Source of the DNA: an uncultured Acidimicrobiales bacterium
Lineage (GTDB): Bacteria > Actinomycetota > Acidimicrobiia > Acidimicrobiales > SHLQ01
NCBI GenBank assembly: GCA_937922235.1
Contig: CAKZVC010000037.1
Coordinates: forward strand, 28,386 to 92,385
Reading direction: 5' to 3'
Length of the DNA: 64,000 nucleotides
Part shown: positions 1 to 8,467 of the stretch, one piece after another
Position numbering within the stretch: position 1 is the first letter of the stretch
How the letters are laid out: each line of letters begins with the position of its first letter
The notes under the pieces: model-generated
Told to the model about the DNA's origin: nothing
Databases searched by the model: none
The model's input: only the letters and a program-made list of their open reading frames with translations
Program-made: the position numbers and the translations under genes

Positions 1-758
1 GCCTCGCGAATTCGCGTGCCGTTGCCCCACGCGGGGTCTGCGACAAACGCTTCGTCGGTTGTCCAACGGTTGTCGTCGATCATCAACCCGGACAGCGGAC
101 CGACGTACCGCGGGATCTGCCAGTCAAACCAGCCCGGAGCTCGCGGATCCTGGGCATAGGCACTGACGTCGACGATCAGCCGCTCGGCACTGGACACCCC
201 GCCGGCTGCAACGCTTTGAGCGAGCCGGTCGATGTCGGCACTCGTCAACGTGGGGTCGCCACCGGCACGCACTACGAGATCATCTCCAACCGCCTCGATC
301 GTGGTGCGGAACACCGCACCCGGATCGAGGTATTCGTTGACGGCAAGACCGACGAGAATCTTCTGATTAGACGCCGGTGCGAGCGCATCGTCGGCGTTCA
401 CCGCAAGCACCTCTCCCCAGCCATCGATCCACACCGAGATGCTCACGTCGACACCATCAAAGCCGGGCGCACGGGCTGCAGCTTCCAGCGCTTGAACAAC
501 CGCCGAAGGAGCAGCTTCGACTGGATCGTCAATGGCGTTGCATTCGGTTGCGACCGTCGTCGGAGTTGTGGGGGCAGGCTCGGTAGACGTCGAACGAGCT
601 GGCTCATCGAGCACAGTCTTCGCGAGCGCCACGGTCGTCGTCGTGGTCTCCGCCTGCTGCACCTGCACTACCGAATCGTCAGTTGCTGAACACGACACTG
701 CCAAGCAAACAGCAAACCCAACTAGGGCAGTTCGAGCGACACGCATAGACCGCATCAT
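1..758 (-). CDS. dacB: D-alanyl-D-alanine carboxypeptidase, PBP4/DacB family (N-terminal part, cut by window edge)
   Basis: Peptidase S13 enzymes remove or hydrolyse terminal D-Ala in peptidoglycan outside the membrane. About 252 residues are visible before the frame leaves the window. The N-terminus has a hydrophobic stretch ending in LAVSC (Cys23), so it is probably a lipoprotein, followed by a Thr-rich linker. The catalytic SxxK box is seen as PASNQK (Ser130, Lys133), and GGDPTLT about 45 residues later is typical of PBP4. The start at 758 (ATGATG) has GAGG six bases upstream; ATG 746 is also in frame. The SxN and KTG boxes would lie outside the window. The family call is firm; the exact cellular role is inferred. 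Confidence 0.9.
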   Translation of the reverse strand, partial: MMRSMRVARTALVGFAVCLAVSCSATDDSVVQVQQAETTTTTVALAKTVLDEPARSTSTEPAPTTPTTVATECNAIDDPVEAAPSAVVQALEAAARAPGFDGVDVSISVWIDGWGEVLAVNADDALAPASNQKILVGLAVNEYLDPGAVFRTTIEAVGDDLVVRAGGDPTLTSADIDRLAQSVAAGGVSSAERLIVDVSAYAQDPRAPGWFDWQIPRYVGPLSGLMIDDNRWTTDEAFVADPAWGNGTRIRE

Positions 759-818
759 TCCAGACCTCGGCACCGACTGTGGGTGCACCGCCGCTCATGA
801 CCACACGCCAGCAATCAG

Positions 819-1364
819 TCATTCGGAGCAATCGAAGAAGCCGAGCATCAAGTAACGGAAGTCGACGCTCTCGAATAGTCCAAAGCCCGAAACCCAGAGT
901 GTGCCTAGACCGGCCTCATCAAACGGGCGGGTGAGATACAGCTCAACGTCGTCAGGATGCTCAACGTCGTCAGGATCACACTCACCAGTGCGAGCGAGGG
1001 TGAGGTGAGGATTGAAGTCATGGCGATCGGGCCTCGAAGCAAAACGCGATCGAATGATCGAGAGTTCTGCGTGAAGGCTCACGAGCTCTGCCGAAGGAGC
1101 GAACCCAACCCACACCACAGCTGGAGCATCAGCATCCTTAAAGAACCCGAATCGGTCGGGCTGCAGTTCGAACGGCTCAAGCGACACCGCTGCGAGCTCA
1201 GCTTGCAGGTCGGGGACAAGAGAGGCTTCAACATCGCCAAAGTGACTGAGCGTGACGTGCGGATGCGTCTCCCAGCGTGCACCCGGGAGCCCTTCGTGTA
1301 ACGACGTGGCTGCATCGATGAAGCTGTCAGTCGGTTGCACAGCAGTGAACAGCCGTCGCTTCAT
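819..1364 (-). CDS. thpR: RNA 2',3'-cyclic phosphodiesterase (ThpR/LigT-like 2H protein)
   Basis: Members of the 2H phosphoesterase superfamily open 2',3'-cyclic phosphates on RNA ends, or act as 2'-5' RNA ligases. The 181-residue protein has the two required HxT motifs, HVTL (His36, Thr38) and HLTL (His120, Thr122), and the usual family length of about 180. The frame is open further upstream, but MKRRLFTAV at 1364 is the right start because the family begins here and AGAAGG sits about ten bases before it. It is followed by the carboxypeptidase on the same strand after a gap of 60 bases. The fold is clear; the natural substrate is not known for most members. Confidence 0.85.
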   Translation of the reverse strand: MKRRLFTAVQPTDSFIDAATSLHEGLPGARWETHPHVTLSHFGDVEASLVPDLQAELAAVSLEPFELQPDRFGFFKDADAPAVVWVGFAPSAELVSLHAELSIIRSRFASRPDRHDFNPHLTLARTGECDPDDVEHPDDVELYLTRPFDEAGLGTLWVSGFGLFESVDFRYLMLGFFDCSE

Positions 1365-1413
1365 TGGCGGCCTTCTAGTTGCCGAAGAGCTCGACACTGA
1401 GCGTTCCAGTACT

Positions 1414-1827
1414 TCATGGACGTGGCGGCGGTGGAGGCGTAGCTGGGGTCTCACCAAGAACGAAGGTGCTGATCATGCGGCAGATCGCCGAAACGTCTGC
1501 TCGGGTTGTGAATTCGAAACGCACCTTGCCGAGGCCACTGAACCAAAGCTCCAGCTCACTGTCGAGATCGAACGTTCCAGCGGTCTCAACGGAGAACGCC
1601 TGGATCTTGTTGTACGGGAGCGAGGTGAAATCTCGCTTCTTACCTCGGATACCCTGCACGTTGATCGCCATGATCCGCTTGTTGGTGAACACAAGACCGT
1701 CGCGGACGGTTTGGAACGTGGCAACCAGCGTCTCACCTTGGATGAGGAGCGGTTGCACCGAACTGGCGAACGCCGAATTGTCCACTGGGCGAAGTTTCAA
1801 ATATTCAGCGTTGGCGAAATCGATCAT
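1414..1827 (-). CDS. Bacterial PH-domain protein (PF08000-like)
   Basis: A 137-residue cytoplasmic protein that fits the bacterial pleckstrin-homology family bPH_1. The core reads as alternating beta strands, with LVFTNKRIMAINVQGIRGKK near residues 46-66 as the hallmark segment, then YNKIQAFSVETAGTFDLDSELELW. A Pro-rich tail (ATPPPPPRP) follows the domain and is not part of the core fold. There is no signal peptide or membrane helix. Family members occur in stress and envelope contexts, but no biochemical role is assigned. It sits 49 bases upstream of thpR on the same strand and may be cotranscribed. Confidence 0.8.
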   Translation of the reverse strand: MIDFANAEYLKLRPVDNSAFASSVQPLLIQGETLVATFQTVRDGLVFTNKRIMAINVQGIRGKKRDFTSLPYNKIQAFSVETAGTFDLDSELELWFSGLGKVRFEFTTRADVSAICRMISTFVLGETPATPPPPPRP

Positions 1828-1956
1828 TAGTCAGCCTCTCGTACAAACACGCTGGTGAGCGCACGGTGCCGTAGATGAACGAACGTCTTTGCCGCAGGTG
1901 CACCACAACTGCAGCATTCGCAACTATTGTCGCACATGGCGAAAGGCGTACGGCGA

Positions 1957-3342
1957 ATGGCGAACTGGCAAGAAGCGCGACTTATCTCAGTCGCTGGCAT
2001 ATCCGGTGACACGGAAGCAGAGCAGCGAGCGACTTCGGCGTTGCTCGCAGTCCTCACCATTGTGAGACCCTTCTCGAAGGCACTGCTTACTCCACTTGGG
2101 GCAAGCCGCGCCGACAAAGCACACGTCGAAGCATTCATCGAAACAACCTTCAAGACAGCTAACGGGCGCTGGGTGCGACCTGATGGTCTCATTCGAGTCA
2201 CGTACGGAAAGCAAGATCCTTGGGTTGCCCTCATCGAGGTGAAGACCGGCAACAGCAAACTCGACAAGGACCAAGTCGATAGCTACGTCGATGTCGCAAA
2301 GGCTGAGGGCTACGACTGCGTCCTGACGATCTCCAACGAGATCCCACCTACGCCTGGCGTGCATCCTTCCGGACTGAAGCTACGAGCGAATTCGAAGGTT
2401 GCACTTGAACACATCAGTTGGACGAGGATCCTCACAACTGCGGTGATGGAGCGAGTGCACAGAGGGATTAGCGACCCCGAGCAGTCTTGGATTCTGGGCG
2501 AGCTCATTCGATACCTCGAGCACGACAGCTCTGGAACGGTCGGGTTCGACGATATGGGCGAGAACTGGACAGCCATTCGAGATGGAGCTCGCGAAGGAAC
2601 GCTCAACAAGCGAAGCGACGGCATCACGGACATTGCGCAGCGGTGGGACCAACTGCTTGGGTACACGAGCCTGAAACTGGGAGCCGATATCGGGGAGGAC
2701 GTGACCGAAGTTGTACCTAGAGCGCAGCAGACCGACCCGACCCTTCGCACCAAGGTATTCATCGAATCGCTGGTCGAAACAGGTTCGCTTGATGGAACCC
2801 TTCGGATCCCTGACACGGTTGCCGACCTCGACATTTCTGTCGATCTGAAGGCTCGACAGAACATCGTCGAAGCAACGTTCGATGCTCCAGGTGACAAAGG
2901 CGCTAAGGGCCGAATCGGATGGCTTGTCCGACAGCTCACCGAAGCACCCGAACACCTCGTCATCGAGGCCTACGCGAAGAATGCTCGAAGTGGCATGGCA
3001 GCGACACTCGGCGACGTGAGGGAGGACGCAACAGTGCTCATCGGCGATGACAAGAAGGAACCAGTCAAGTTTCGACTTGTGGCGAGGAGCGAAATGGGAC
3101 TTTCCCGGCGAGCCGGCAAGAAACCAGGCTTCTCCCAAGCCCTCATAAACGCTATTGAGTCGTTCTACGGCGACGTGCTGCAAAACCTCACTGGCTACCA
3201 ACCCAAGGCGCCGCAGATCCAGCGAACGAGAGCGCCAGAAGTTGCAGCGGAACCCCTGCCGACCGTGGAGCTCATCGAACCCAAGATTGTGCCAGTACCA
3301 GGAGTCGCCGAAGCACTGCAGCGCTGGTCGGTGGACTGGTGA
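1957..3342 (+). CDS. Predicted PD-(D/E)XK-type nuclease, first gene of a three-gene putative defence cassette
   Basis: A 461-residue protein of no named family that I recognise. Residues 50-100 carry a restriction-endonuclease-like signature: a conserved-looking acidic helix (HVEAFIETTF), RPDGLIRV with Asp76, and ALIEVKTG with Glu94 and Lys96, spaced as in PD-(D/E)XK nucleases. The rest is mixed alpha/beta without a recognisable domain. In-frame starts exist at TTG 1927, ATG 1936 and ATG 1957; I chose 1957 because AAAGG lies ten bases upstream. The next gene, an NTPase, starts 33 bases after the stop and a third gene overlaps that one, so the three are probably one operon. Nuclease activity is inferred from the motif only. 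GC is visibly lower than in flanking genes. Confidence 0.65.
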   Translation: MANWQEARLISVAGISGDTEAEQRATSALLAVLTIVRPFSKALLTPLGASRADKAHVEAFIETTFKTANGRWVRPDGLIRVTYGKQDPWVALIEVKTGNSKLDKDQVDSYVDVAKAEGYDCVLTISNEIPPTPGVHPSGLKLRANSKVALEHISWTRILTTAVMERVHRGISDPEQSWILGELIRYLEHDSSGTVGFDDMGENWTAIRDGAREGTLNKRSDGITDIAQRWDQLLGYTSLKLGADIGEDVTEVVPRAQQTDPTLRTKVFIESLVETGSLDGTLRIPDTVADLDISVDLKARQNIVEATFDAPGDKGAKGRIGWLVRQLTEAPEHLVIEAYAKNARSGMAATLGDVREDATVLIGDDKKEPVKFRLVARSEMGLSRRAGKKPGFSQALINAIESFYGDVLQNLTGYQPKAPQIQRTRAPEVAAEPLPTVELIEPKIVPVPGVAEALQRWSVDW

Positions 3343-3375
3343 TGAACGAGAGTCGAGAGTCGAAAGGTCCTGCCT

Positions 3376-5775
3376 ATGGATATCGACGCTGAAATTGAGA
3401 TTATCGAACAACTCCTAGACAAGGTTCGTCCAACGGAAGCCGAGGCTCATCTGTCAGCGCTCATTGAAGACTTGGGCGCTGACGTTGTGACGTACGAAGA
3501 TGAGTTGCGAGAAGCGGCCCAACTTCACGGATTCCTCAAGAAACGCCGACGTAGACTGCTTCAATTGCTGGAAACCGCAGTCGTTGGAGAAAGTGGTGCC
3601 GGCCCATCGGAGCTCGTGATTTCTAGTTCGGCCCCTCAGAAGCCAGCCCATCGTGCAGACGGGTCTCAAATCAGTCTTCAGGGGTATAGCGCAGAGCTTG
3701 CAACCCTTAGCTCACAATACCTGTTCAAGTGGTCAACCCACTATGCAACGGCATTCGAGCGTCAATGGAGCGCGCTACTCGCCGGTGCTCTCTCGACCAA
3801 TGAAATGAAGAACTTCTTGGAGCAAGTCCGTGACATGACCGCTTATCACAGTACTGAGATCTTCGAAAAAGGGTTCAAGTACAAAAGGCGACACGATGCG
3901 CTCCGGTTTGAAGAGGCCTTGGATACTGCCATGAACGGCCTGCAGCGATTTCTAGAAGTACCCGTAATTCCATATATCGAGAGCGTAAACGAGCAGAACG
4001 TCGTGCAAGAAACACGTTCGTTAATCTCCGCAATGATCAGTGGAATTCTTGTTGGTTTCATGCGAATCGATTTCGACGGTACCTTGGGCAGCGAGCTCCT
4101 CGCTGATAGAGATACGAGTTGGCTTGACTTCCTAGGACTTCTCACACAAGGCGACCTCTCCATCGTCCGGAGCGAGATAAGCGAGAGCTGGCTCCGGGAC
4201 GCTATGACAGGTCCCCTGGATGTCCTAGCGCGTGGGATCGATTCACTCGCCCTGGGCGAGGGTTCCATACTGCCCACGAGTGCTTATTACGATCAACGAG
4301 CAAGAACCATCCAAATCTATCTTAGGCTGCCTGCCGACTCAGCCGAACAGGTATCGAACCACTCGATGATTGGCGTGCTCGACCGTAGCGGCCCGACTCG
4401 CCGGGAAATCCGAGCGTGGGCCGAACCAACCACAATTGTGGTGGTCGGACGCGTTCGTATCGAGCTGACCCATCTAATGGATGACGAGGTTGTGAGAAAG
4501 TGGGTGGATCCTGCCATCCTAGGTGATGTCCAAGCAGGTGCTGAGCAGGTCGTTGCACGCTTTGACGAAGCACTCCAAAGTCAAGATCCACTCACCCTCG
4601 GTGATGATCGCCAACTTGTCATCAACGTTGCTGAGCGATTCCCGATTGATAACCCCGAGCTAGGTAGGCGCTTCTTCGTCGAACGCCGCAGTGTTCGCGG
4701 CCTTATTCGAGACTTCCGGGGGCGAAACGGAATCCGGTTGTGGTGCTCCTTGCGTCGCTCAGGAAAGACCACCGCTTGCTTTGACCTACCATCGATAACT
4801 GCCACAAGCTCGGTCATAGCCCAGACCTGTGATACATCGTCCCCCTTCGCCGAATCGACACGCCTCTTCGTCGCCATTAGGGCAGCGCTCGACCAAGGAA
4901 AGATCGATCCGGATCTAGTTGAGAATATTGTTGCTGACCTCGACGGTAGTGAAGAAGGCGCTGACGGTCGCAAGATCTTGCTTATCGACGAGTATGAAAC
5001 ACTCTTCGAGACGCTCGACTACGAAGCGCGTGTGAATCGGTCCAGAAGCTATTCAGTCGTCAACGGAGCGCTTTCTCAGCTACGAAAGTTTTCGACCAGC
5101 AATCTCTTGGTGTTCGTCGGCCAACGACCTGATGCACACTTCATTCAAATGGACCACAATCCGATTTCGCCATACGTAAAGCAGGACCAGTTTCCGCTCT
5201 TCGATAATACAGGCCCTAACAGCAGCTCAGAGTTTGCAATACTTTTAAACAGGGTGTTCGCTGGAACGTTCGATATTGGCGAGGGGTTCGTGGATGCCGT
5301 CTGGGTCGAGACAGGCGGGCATCCTTGGCTTACAGTAAAGGTGCTTGTGCATTTCACGGACTGGCTGATGTCTGAAGGAAGGGCATTTACAAGCTCGCAT
5401 CTAGACGCTGGTCTCTTCGCGGAATTCCAGACAAAGGAACTGAACCCTGCTCAATTGGTTTGGAGGAGCGACTACAAATTCTTCGCCGAGGCATCGCGCG
5501 ATGCTCTTTCAGAATCTGGGCGAGAAAGAACTCCGTGGCTGCACTTTGCCTATCGATTGCTCGACTGGAGCTTTACGAGAGATCTGGATACGACGCATCG
5601 CGACGATGCGATCGAGTTCCTTCGCGATGAAGGCATCCATAAATCAGGGATATTTCCAGCTGACCTTGTTAGGGGTGCATGTCTTGCGAACTTTCTTCAA
5701 ATGGACGAGAAGTACAATTTGAAGCCAAGAATTCCGCTCTTGGCGCGAGTAAGTCAAGCATTCGGTGTCTCATGA
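3376..5775 (+). CDS. Large P-loop NTPase (STAND/AAA-like), second gene of putative defence cassette
   Basis: A 799-residue protein with an N-terminal charged helical part (about 1-75), a long unrecognised middle (100-430), and a C-terminal NTPase. The Walker A region is SLRRSGKTT with Lys464. It resembles the G-x-RR-x-GKT loop of STAND-like ATPases, except that the first Gly is Ser. Walker B is ILLIDEYETLF (Asp538, Glu539), and LLVFVGQRPD about 40 residues later looks like the sensor-1 strand with an Arg. The ATG at 3376 has AAAGG eight bases upstream. The stop overlaps the next start as ATGA, implying translational coupling. A switch or sensor role beside a nuclease is inference from context; the large N-terminal half could be the sensing part. 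Confidence 0.7.
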   Translation: MDIDAEIEIIEQLLDKVRPTEAEAHLSALIEDLGADVVTYEDELREAAQLHGFLKKRRRRLLQLLETAVVGESGAGPSELVISSSAPQKPAHRADGSQISLQGYSAELATLSSQYLFKWSTHYATAFERQWSALLAGALSTNEMKNFLEQVRDMTAYHSTEIFEKGFKYKRRHDALRFEEALDTAMNGLQRFLEVPVIPYIESVNEQNVVQETRSLISAMISGILVGFMRIDFDGTLGSELLADRDTSWLDFLGLLTQGDLSIVRSEISESWLRDAMTGPLDVLARGIDSLALGEGSILPTSAYYDQRARTIQIYLRLPADSAEQVSNHSMIGVLDRSGPTRREIRAWAEPTTIVVVGRVRIELTHLMDDEVVRKWVDPAILGDVQAGAEQVVARFDEALQSQDPLTLGDDRQLVINVAERFPIDNPELGRRFFVERRSVRGLIRDFRGRNGIRLWCSLRRSGKTTACFDLPSITATSSVIAQTCDTSSPFAESTRLFVAIRAALDQGKIDPDLVENIVADLDGSEEGADGRKILLIDEYETLFETLDYEARVNRSRSYSVVNGALSQLRKFSTSNLLVFVGQRPDAHFIQMDHNPISPYVKQDQFPLFDNTGPNSSSEFAILLNRVFAGTFDIGEGFVDAVWVETGGHPWLTVKVLVHFTDWLMSEGRAFTSSHLDAGLFAEFQTKELNPAQLVWRSDYKFFAEASRDALSESGRERTPWLHFAYRLLDWSFTRDLDTTHRDDAIEFLRDEGIHKSGIFPADLVRGACLANFLQMDEKYNLKPRIPLLARVSQAFGVS

Positions 5776-6494
5776 CTACTAATAAGTCTGTCCAAGAGGT
5801 CCTCGATTCAATACGGCGCGACTACCAACCGACGCAGTGGAGGTGCTTCTGGGTCGTCACTCAGAACCGTCAAAACTGGATTGATCAGTGGAATGCGCAG
5901 TCTCGGAGCGATGATGCTGCGATCGTACGACGGGTTCAGGGCAGACGGTTTCAGATACCCAACTGTCTTTCGCAAGACATCGTTGAAGAGATCAGAGAGG
6001 CGAAAGCGGAGATCGACACGATCGCGCCAGAAGTAATAGCCCGCGGGCGCTTGAACGTAGTCCTGGTCTCTCTATCCAAAATGGAAATTCCGAATGCGTC
6101 CTCACCAGCGACGCTTCCTGCTTGGTTCCCTACAAGGCCTGGAATGGTCACCGAGTTTCAATTCGTCTCGGTGTTCGACCACCAGGTGCCGGCTAACGAC
6201 AACGTCTTAGCATTTAGGGCTAGAGCATTTGGGGGGAAGGCAATGCTGTCGAAGCTCTTCCTCGGCGCAGCCATCACGAGTTCCGGCTTACTCAACATGG
6301 CGAAAGGCATAACAGGAGTCCCACTTCTAACGTATTCGTTGCTCGTGGCTCTAGGTATGACGGCGTTCTCGATTGGCATAGGATTTGATGGAAATGGAGA
6401 CGTCGAGTCGCCGCGCTCCCCAGCGTTATCCGTTTTCGGAATGCTCACCACAATCGCTACGATCGTTTGCGCTTGGACGTGGCCATCCTTCTAA
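5772..6494 (+). CDS. Small membrane protein of unknown family, third gene of putative defence cassette
   Basis: A 240-residue protein that I do not recognise. Residues 1-135 look soluble and rich in Trp and charged residues (QWRCFWVVTQNRQNWIDQW near 22-40). Residues about 158-236 contain two or three hydrophobic segments, around 160-177, 183-204 and 218-236, ending at WTWPSF. The start is the ATG at 5772, because it overlaps the NTPase stop by four bases (ATGA); the longer frame back to 5679 lies inside the NTPase gene. A soluble domain joined to C-terminal membrane helices, next to an NTPase, is the usual form of a membrane-damaging effector in abortive defence, but that role is inference. 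Confidence 0.6.
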   Translation: MTTNKSVQEVLDSIRRDYQPTQWRCFWVVTQNRQNWIDQWNAQSRSDDAAIVRRVQGRRFQIPNCLSQDIVEEIREAKAEIDTIAPEVIARGRLNVVLVSLSKMEIPNASSPATLPAWFPTRPGMVTEFQFVSVFDHQVPANDNVLAFRARAFGGKAMLSKLFLGAAITSSGLLNMAKGITGVPLLTYSLLVALGMTAFSIGIGFDGNGDVESPRSPALSVFGMLTTIATIVCAWTWPSF

Positions 6495-6525
6495 GTCGGA
6501 ACTGAGACTGAAGAAAAATAGTGCT

Positions 6526-7491
6526 TTACCCCCGACGCTTCTTGACCTCTTCGGTGATGGCCGGGATCATCTCGTGCAGGTCGGCGATTACTGCCCAGCC
6601 TGCCTTGGTGACCATGTTGGCTTCCGGGTCGGTGTTGATCGCCAGGATGTTCTTGGAACCCATGGCGCCTACCCAGTGCTGGGTGGCTCCGGAGATGCCC
6701 GATGCGATGTAGATCGTCGGTGCGATGCGGGTGCCGGTTTGGCCGACCTGGTCGCTGTGTGGACGCCAACCGTTGTTAGTCACGGCGCGGCTGCAGCCAA
6801 CCTTGCCTCCGAGCTCGGCGGCGAGCTCTTCGAGTGGGGCGAATGCTTCTTCGCTACCCACGGCACGACCGCCGGAGATGACGACAGGTGCGGTGGCGAG
6901 GGTGATGCCTTCGCTAAGGACAACGCGGTCCTTGATGACCGAACGGGTCAGTGCTTCGTCGACTTCGACGGCCATCTCCGAAACGGCGCCGGCAGCTGGT
7001 GCTGGCTCTGCTTCGACGAGCAGCGGCGCCATCGAGATCAGCTTGGTGTCGGCGCTGAGTGTTGCTTCCTCATGGAGCGCTCCGCCCCACTGGCTGCGGG
7101 TCATCGAGGTGACGTCAGGTGAGACGTCGACGCAGTTCGCGACAAACGGCAGATCGGCTCGAGCGGCAACCTGCGCCATGAGCTCGTTGCCACGGTCGGT
7201 TCCGCTGGCCATGACCACAGCCGGGCTTGCTGCCTGCACGGCTGCGGTGAGGGCCTGACCCCACGCCTCTGGGTTGTAGTCACCCAGGTTCGCGTTGGTC
7301 AGGTGGTGGATTGCTTCAGCTCCGTATTCACCGAGCTGGGCGGTGGCCATCTCGGCGCCTTCGCCCATGATGGCGGCGTGGACGGGAAGGCCAAGGCCTC
7401 CAGCGATGCCACGAGCCGAGGTAAGGGCTTCCAGGGTGGCGGTGGCCAGGTGGCCCCGGTCGTGTTCAGCTACTACGAGTACAGCGCTCAT
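6526..7491 (-). CDS. etfA: Electron transfer flavoprotein alpha subunit
   Basis: EtfA binds FAD and, with EtfB, carries electrons from acyl-CoA or dimethylglycine/sarcosine-type dehydrogenases to the ETF:quinone oxidoreductase. The 321-residue protein has the usual length and the C-terminal FAD-binding signature: ISGGRAVGS, then CSRAVTNNGW, QVGQTGTRIAPTIYIASGIS and NTDPEANM. Its ATG follows the etfB stop directly (TAA then ATG), so the two are one operon with order etfB-etfA. The probable client in this window is the dehydrogenase at 26511-29030, which shares an upstream DNA motif with etfB. Confidence 0.97.
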   Translation of the reverse strand: MSAVLVVAEHDRGHLATATLEALTSARGIAGGLGLPVHAAIMGEGAEMATAQLGEYGAEAIHHLTNANLGDYNPEAWGQALTAAVQAASPAVVMASGTDRGNELMAQVAARADLPFVANCVDVSPDVTSMTRSQWGGALHEEATLSADTKLISMAPLLVEAEPAPAAGAVSEMAVEVDEALTRSVIKDRVVLSEGITLATAPVVISGGRAVGSEEAFAPLEELAAELGGKVGCSRAVTNNGWRPHSDQVGQTGTRIAPTIYIASGISGATQHWVGAMGSKNILAINTDPEANMVTKAGWAVIADLHEMIPAITEEVKKRRG

Positions 7492-8265
7492 TTAAATGAC
7501 TCCCAGTTCTTCGAGAAGGTCGACAACTGCAGGTGCAGCATCGGGGCCGTTGCCCAAGATGACGGTTTCGCTTGCAACCTCAGGCGGCGACACAAGGCGA
7601 CTCTGCGCCTGTCCACCAGCTTCTGCTGAAGCTTCGACGGTAGAAAGCTCAGCCTTCTTCGAGGCCAAGCGGCCACGCATTGTTGGGTAACGAGGAAGGT
7701 TGATGCCTTCCTTCACGCCAACGCACGCAGGAAGCGGAAGTTCGTAGACCTCGAAGCCGCTGTCAACTTCGCGGCGAGCAATGATGTGGCCATCGGCCGC
7801 CTCGTCGACGTCGAGGCCCTTGATGCCGTTGACCATGGGGCGTCCAAGCTTGTGGGCAACACGAATGCCCACCTGGAAACCGCCTTGGTCCGCGCTCTCG
7901 TTGCCGAAGATAATGAGGTCGAACGCACCGTCTGCGGCTTCGAGCTCAGCGATTGCGGTGGCCAGCGCCGCAGCGGTCTCTTGCGGGTCCTTTGGGGTGC
8001 CGTCGGTAGGCACAAGAACCATCTTGTCCACTCCGACCGACACGGCTGCACGAAGCTGCTCTTCAGAAACGTCGGCGCCCATCGACATGACGGTCGCCTC
8101 TCCCCCGTGCTTCTCGATCAGCTGGACTGCAGCTTCAACGCCACATTCTTCGTGGGGAGAAACGGCGTGGCCGAGGTTCTTGTCGTCGACGTATTGCTCG
8201 TCTTCGGTGATGTTGATGCGAGCTCCAGGGGCCGGAACTCGTTTGACCAGAGCGAGAATTCGCAT
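7492..8265 (-). CDS. etfB: Electron transfer flavoprotein beta subunit
   Basis: EtfB binds AMP and pairs with EtfA in the soluble ETF dimer. The 257-residue protein starts MRILALVKRVP and keeps family landmarks including NPHEE-like SPHEECGVEAA, GNESADQGGFQVG and LPLPACVGVKEGINLPRYPTM (shown in parts). The open frame extends upstream to 8298, but ATG 8265 has an excellent AGGAGG seven bases before it and matches the family N-terminus. A TGATATATCA motif ends just upstream of the ribosome binding site, so expression is likely controlled by the FCD-GntR protein encoded at 34032-34715 (inference). Confidence 0.97.
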   Translation of the reverse strand: MRILALVKRVPAPGARINITEDEQYVDDKNLGHAVSPHEECGVEAAVQLIEKHGGEATVMSMGADVSEEQLRAAVSVGVDKMVLVPTDGTPKDPQETAAALATAIAELEAADGAFDLIIFGNESADQGGFQVGIRVAHKLGRPMVNGIKGLDVDEAADGHIIARREVDSGFEVYELPLPACVGVKEGINLPRYPTMRGRLASKKAELSTVEASAEAGGQAQSRLVSPPEVASETVILGNGPDAAPAVVDLLEELGVI

Positions 8266-8276
8266 GGGCCACCTCC

Positions 8277-8297
8277 TGATACACGGGTGATATATCA
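8277..8297 (-). promoter_or_regulatory. Putative operator of the TGATATATCA regulon before etfBA
   Basis: Read towards etfB, the site is TGATATATCA (8297 to 8288, a perfect palindrome), then CCCG, then TGTATCA (8283 to 8277), abutting the AGGAGG. The same two-part arrangement occurs before the dehydrogenase gene (29076-29096) and before the GntR gene (34004-34024), with the short element always on the gene side. Confidence 0.7.
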
Positions 8298-8467
8298 AAG
8301 ACTAGCCGAGGAATGTCGAGAGCGCATCTCGGGATCCCAACGTGGCCCTCCCGACCCTGAATTCTGTAACGCAACTGTTATCAATTGATCCTTTCAATGG
8401 GTCGAACACCTCTTACACACACCGGGCATTTCACCCACTCTGGGTATCCCCTCTACTAAGGCGGACA

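Noticed and set aside
2380..3411. 343-residue minus-strand frame opposite the nuclease gene
   Set aside because: Antisense shadow; the plus-strand protein has the coherent motifs and operon context.
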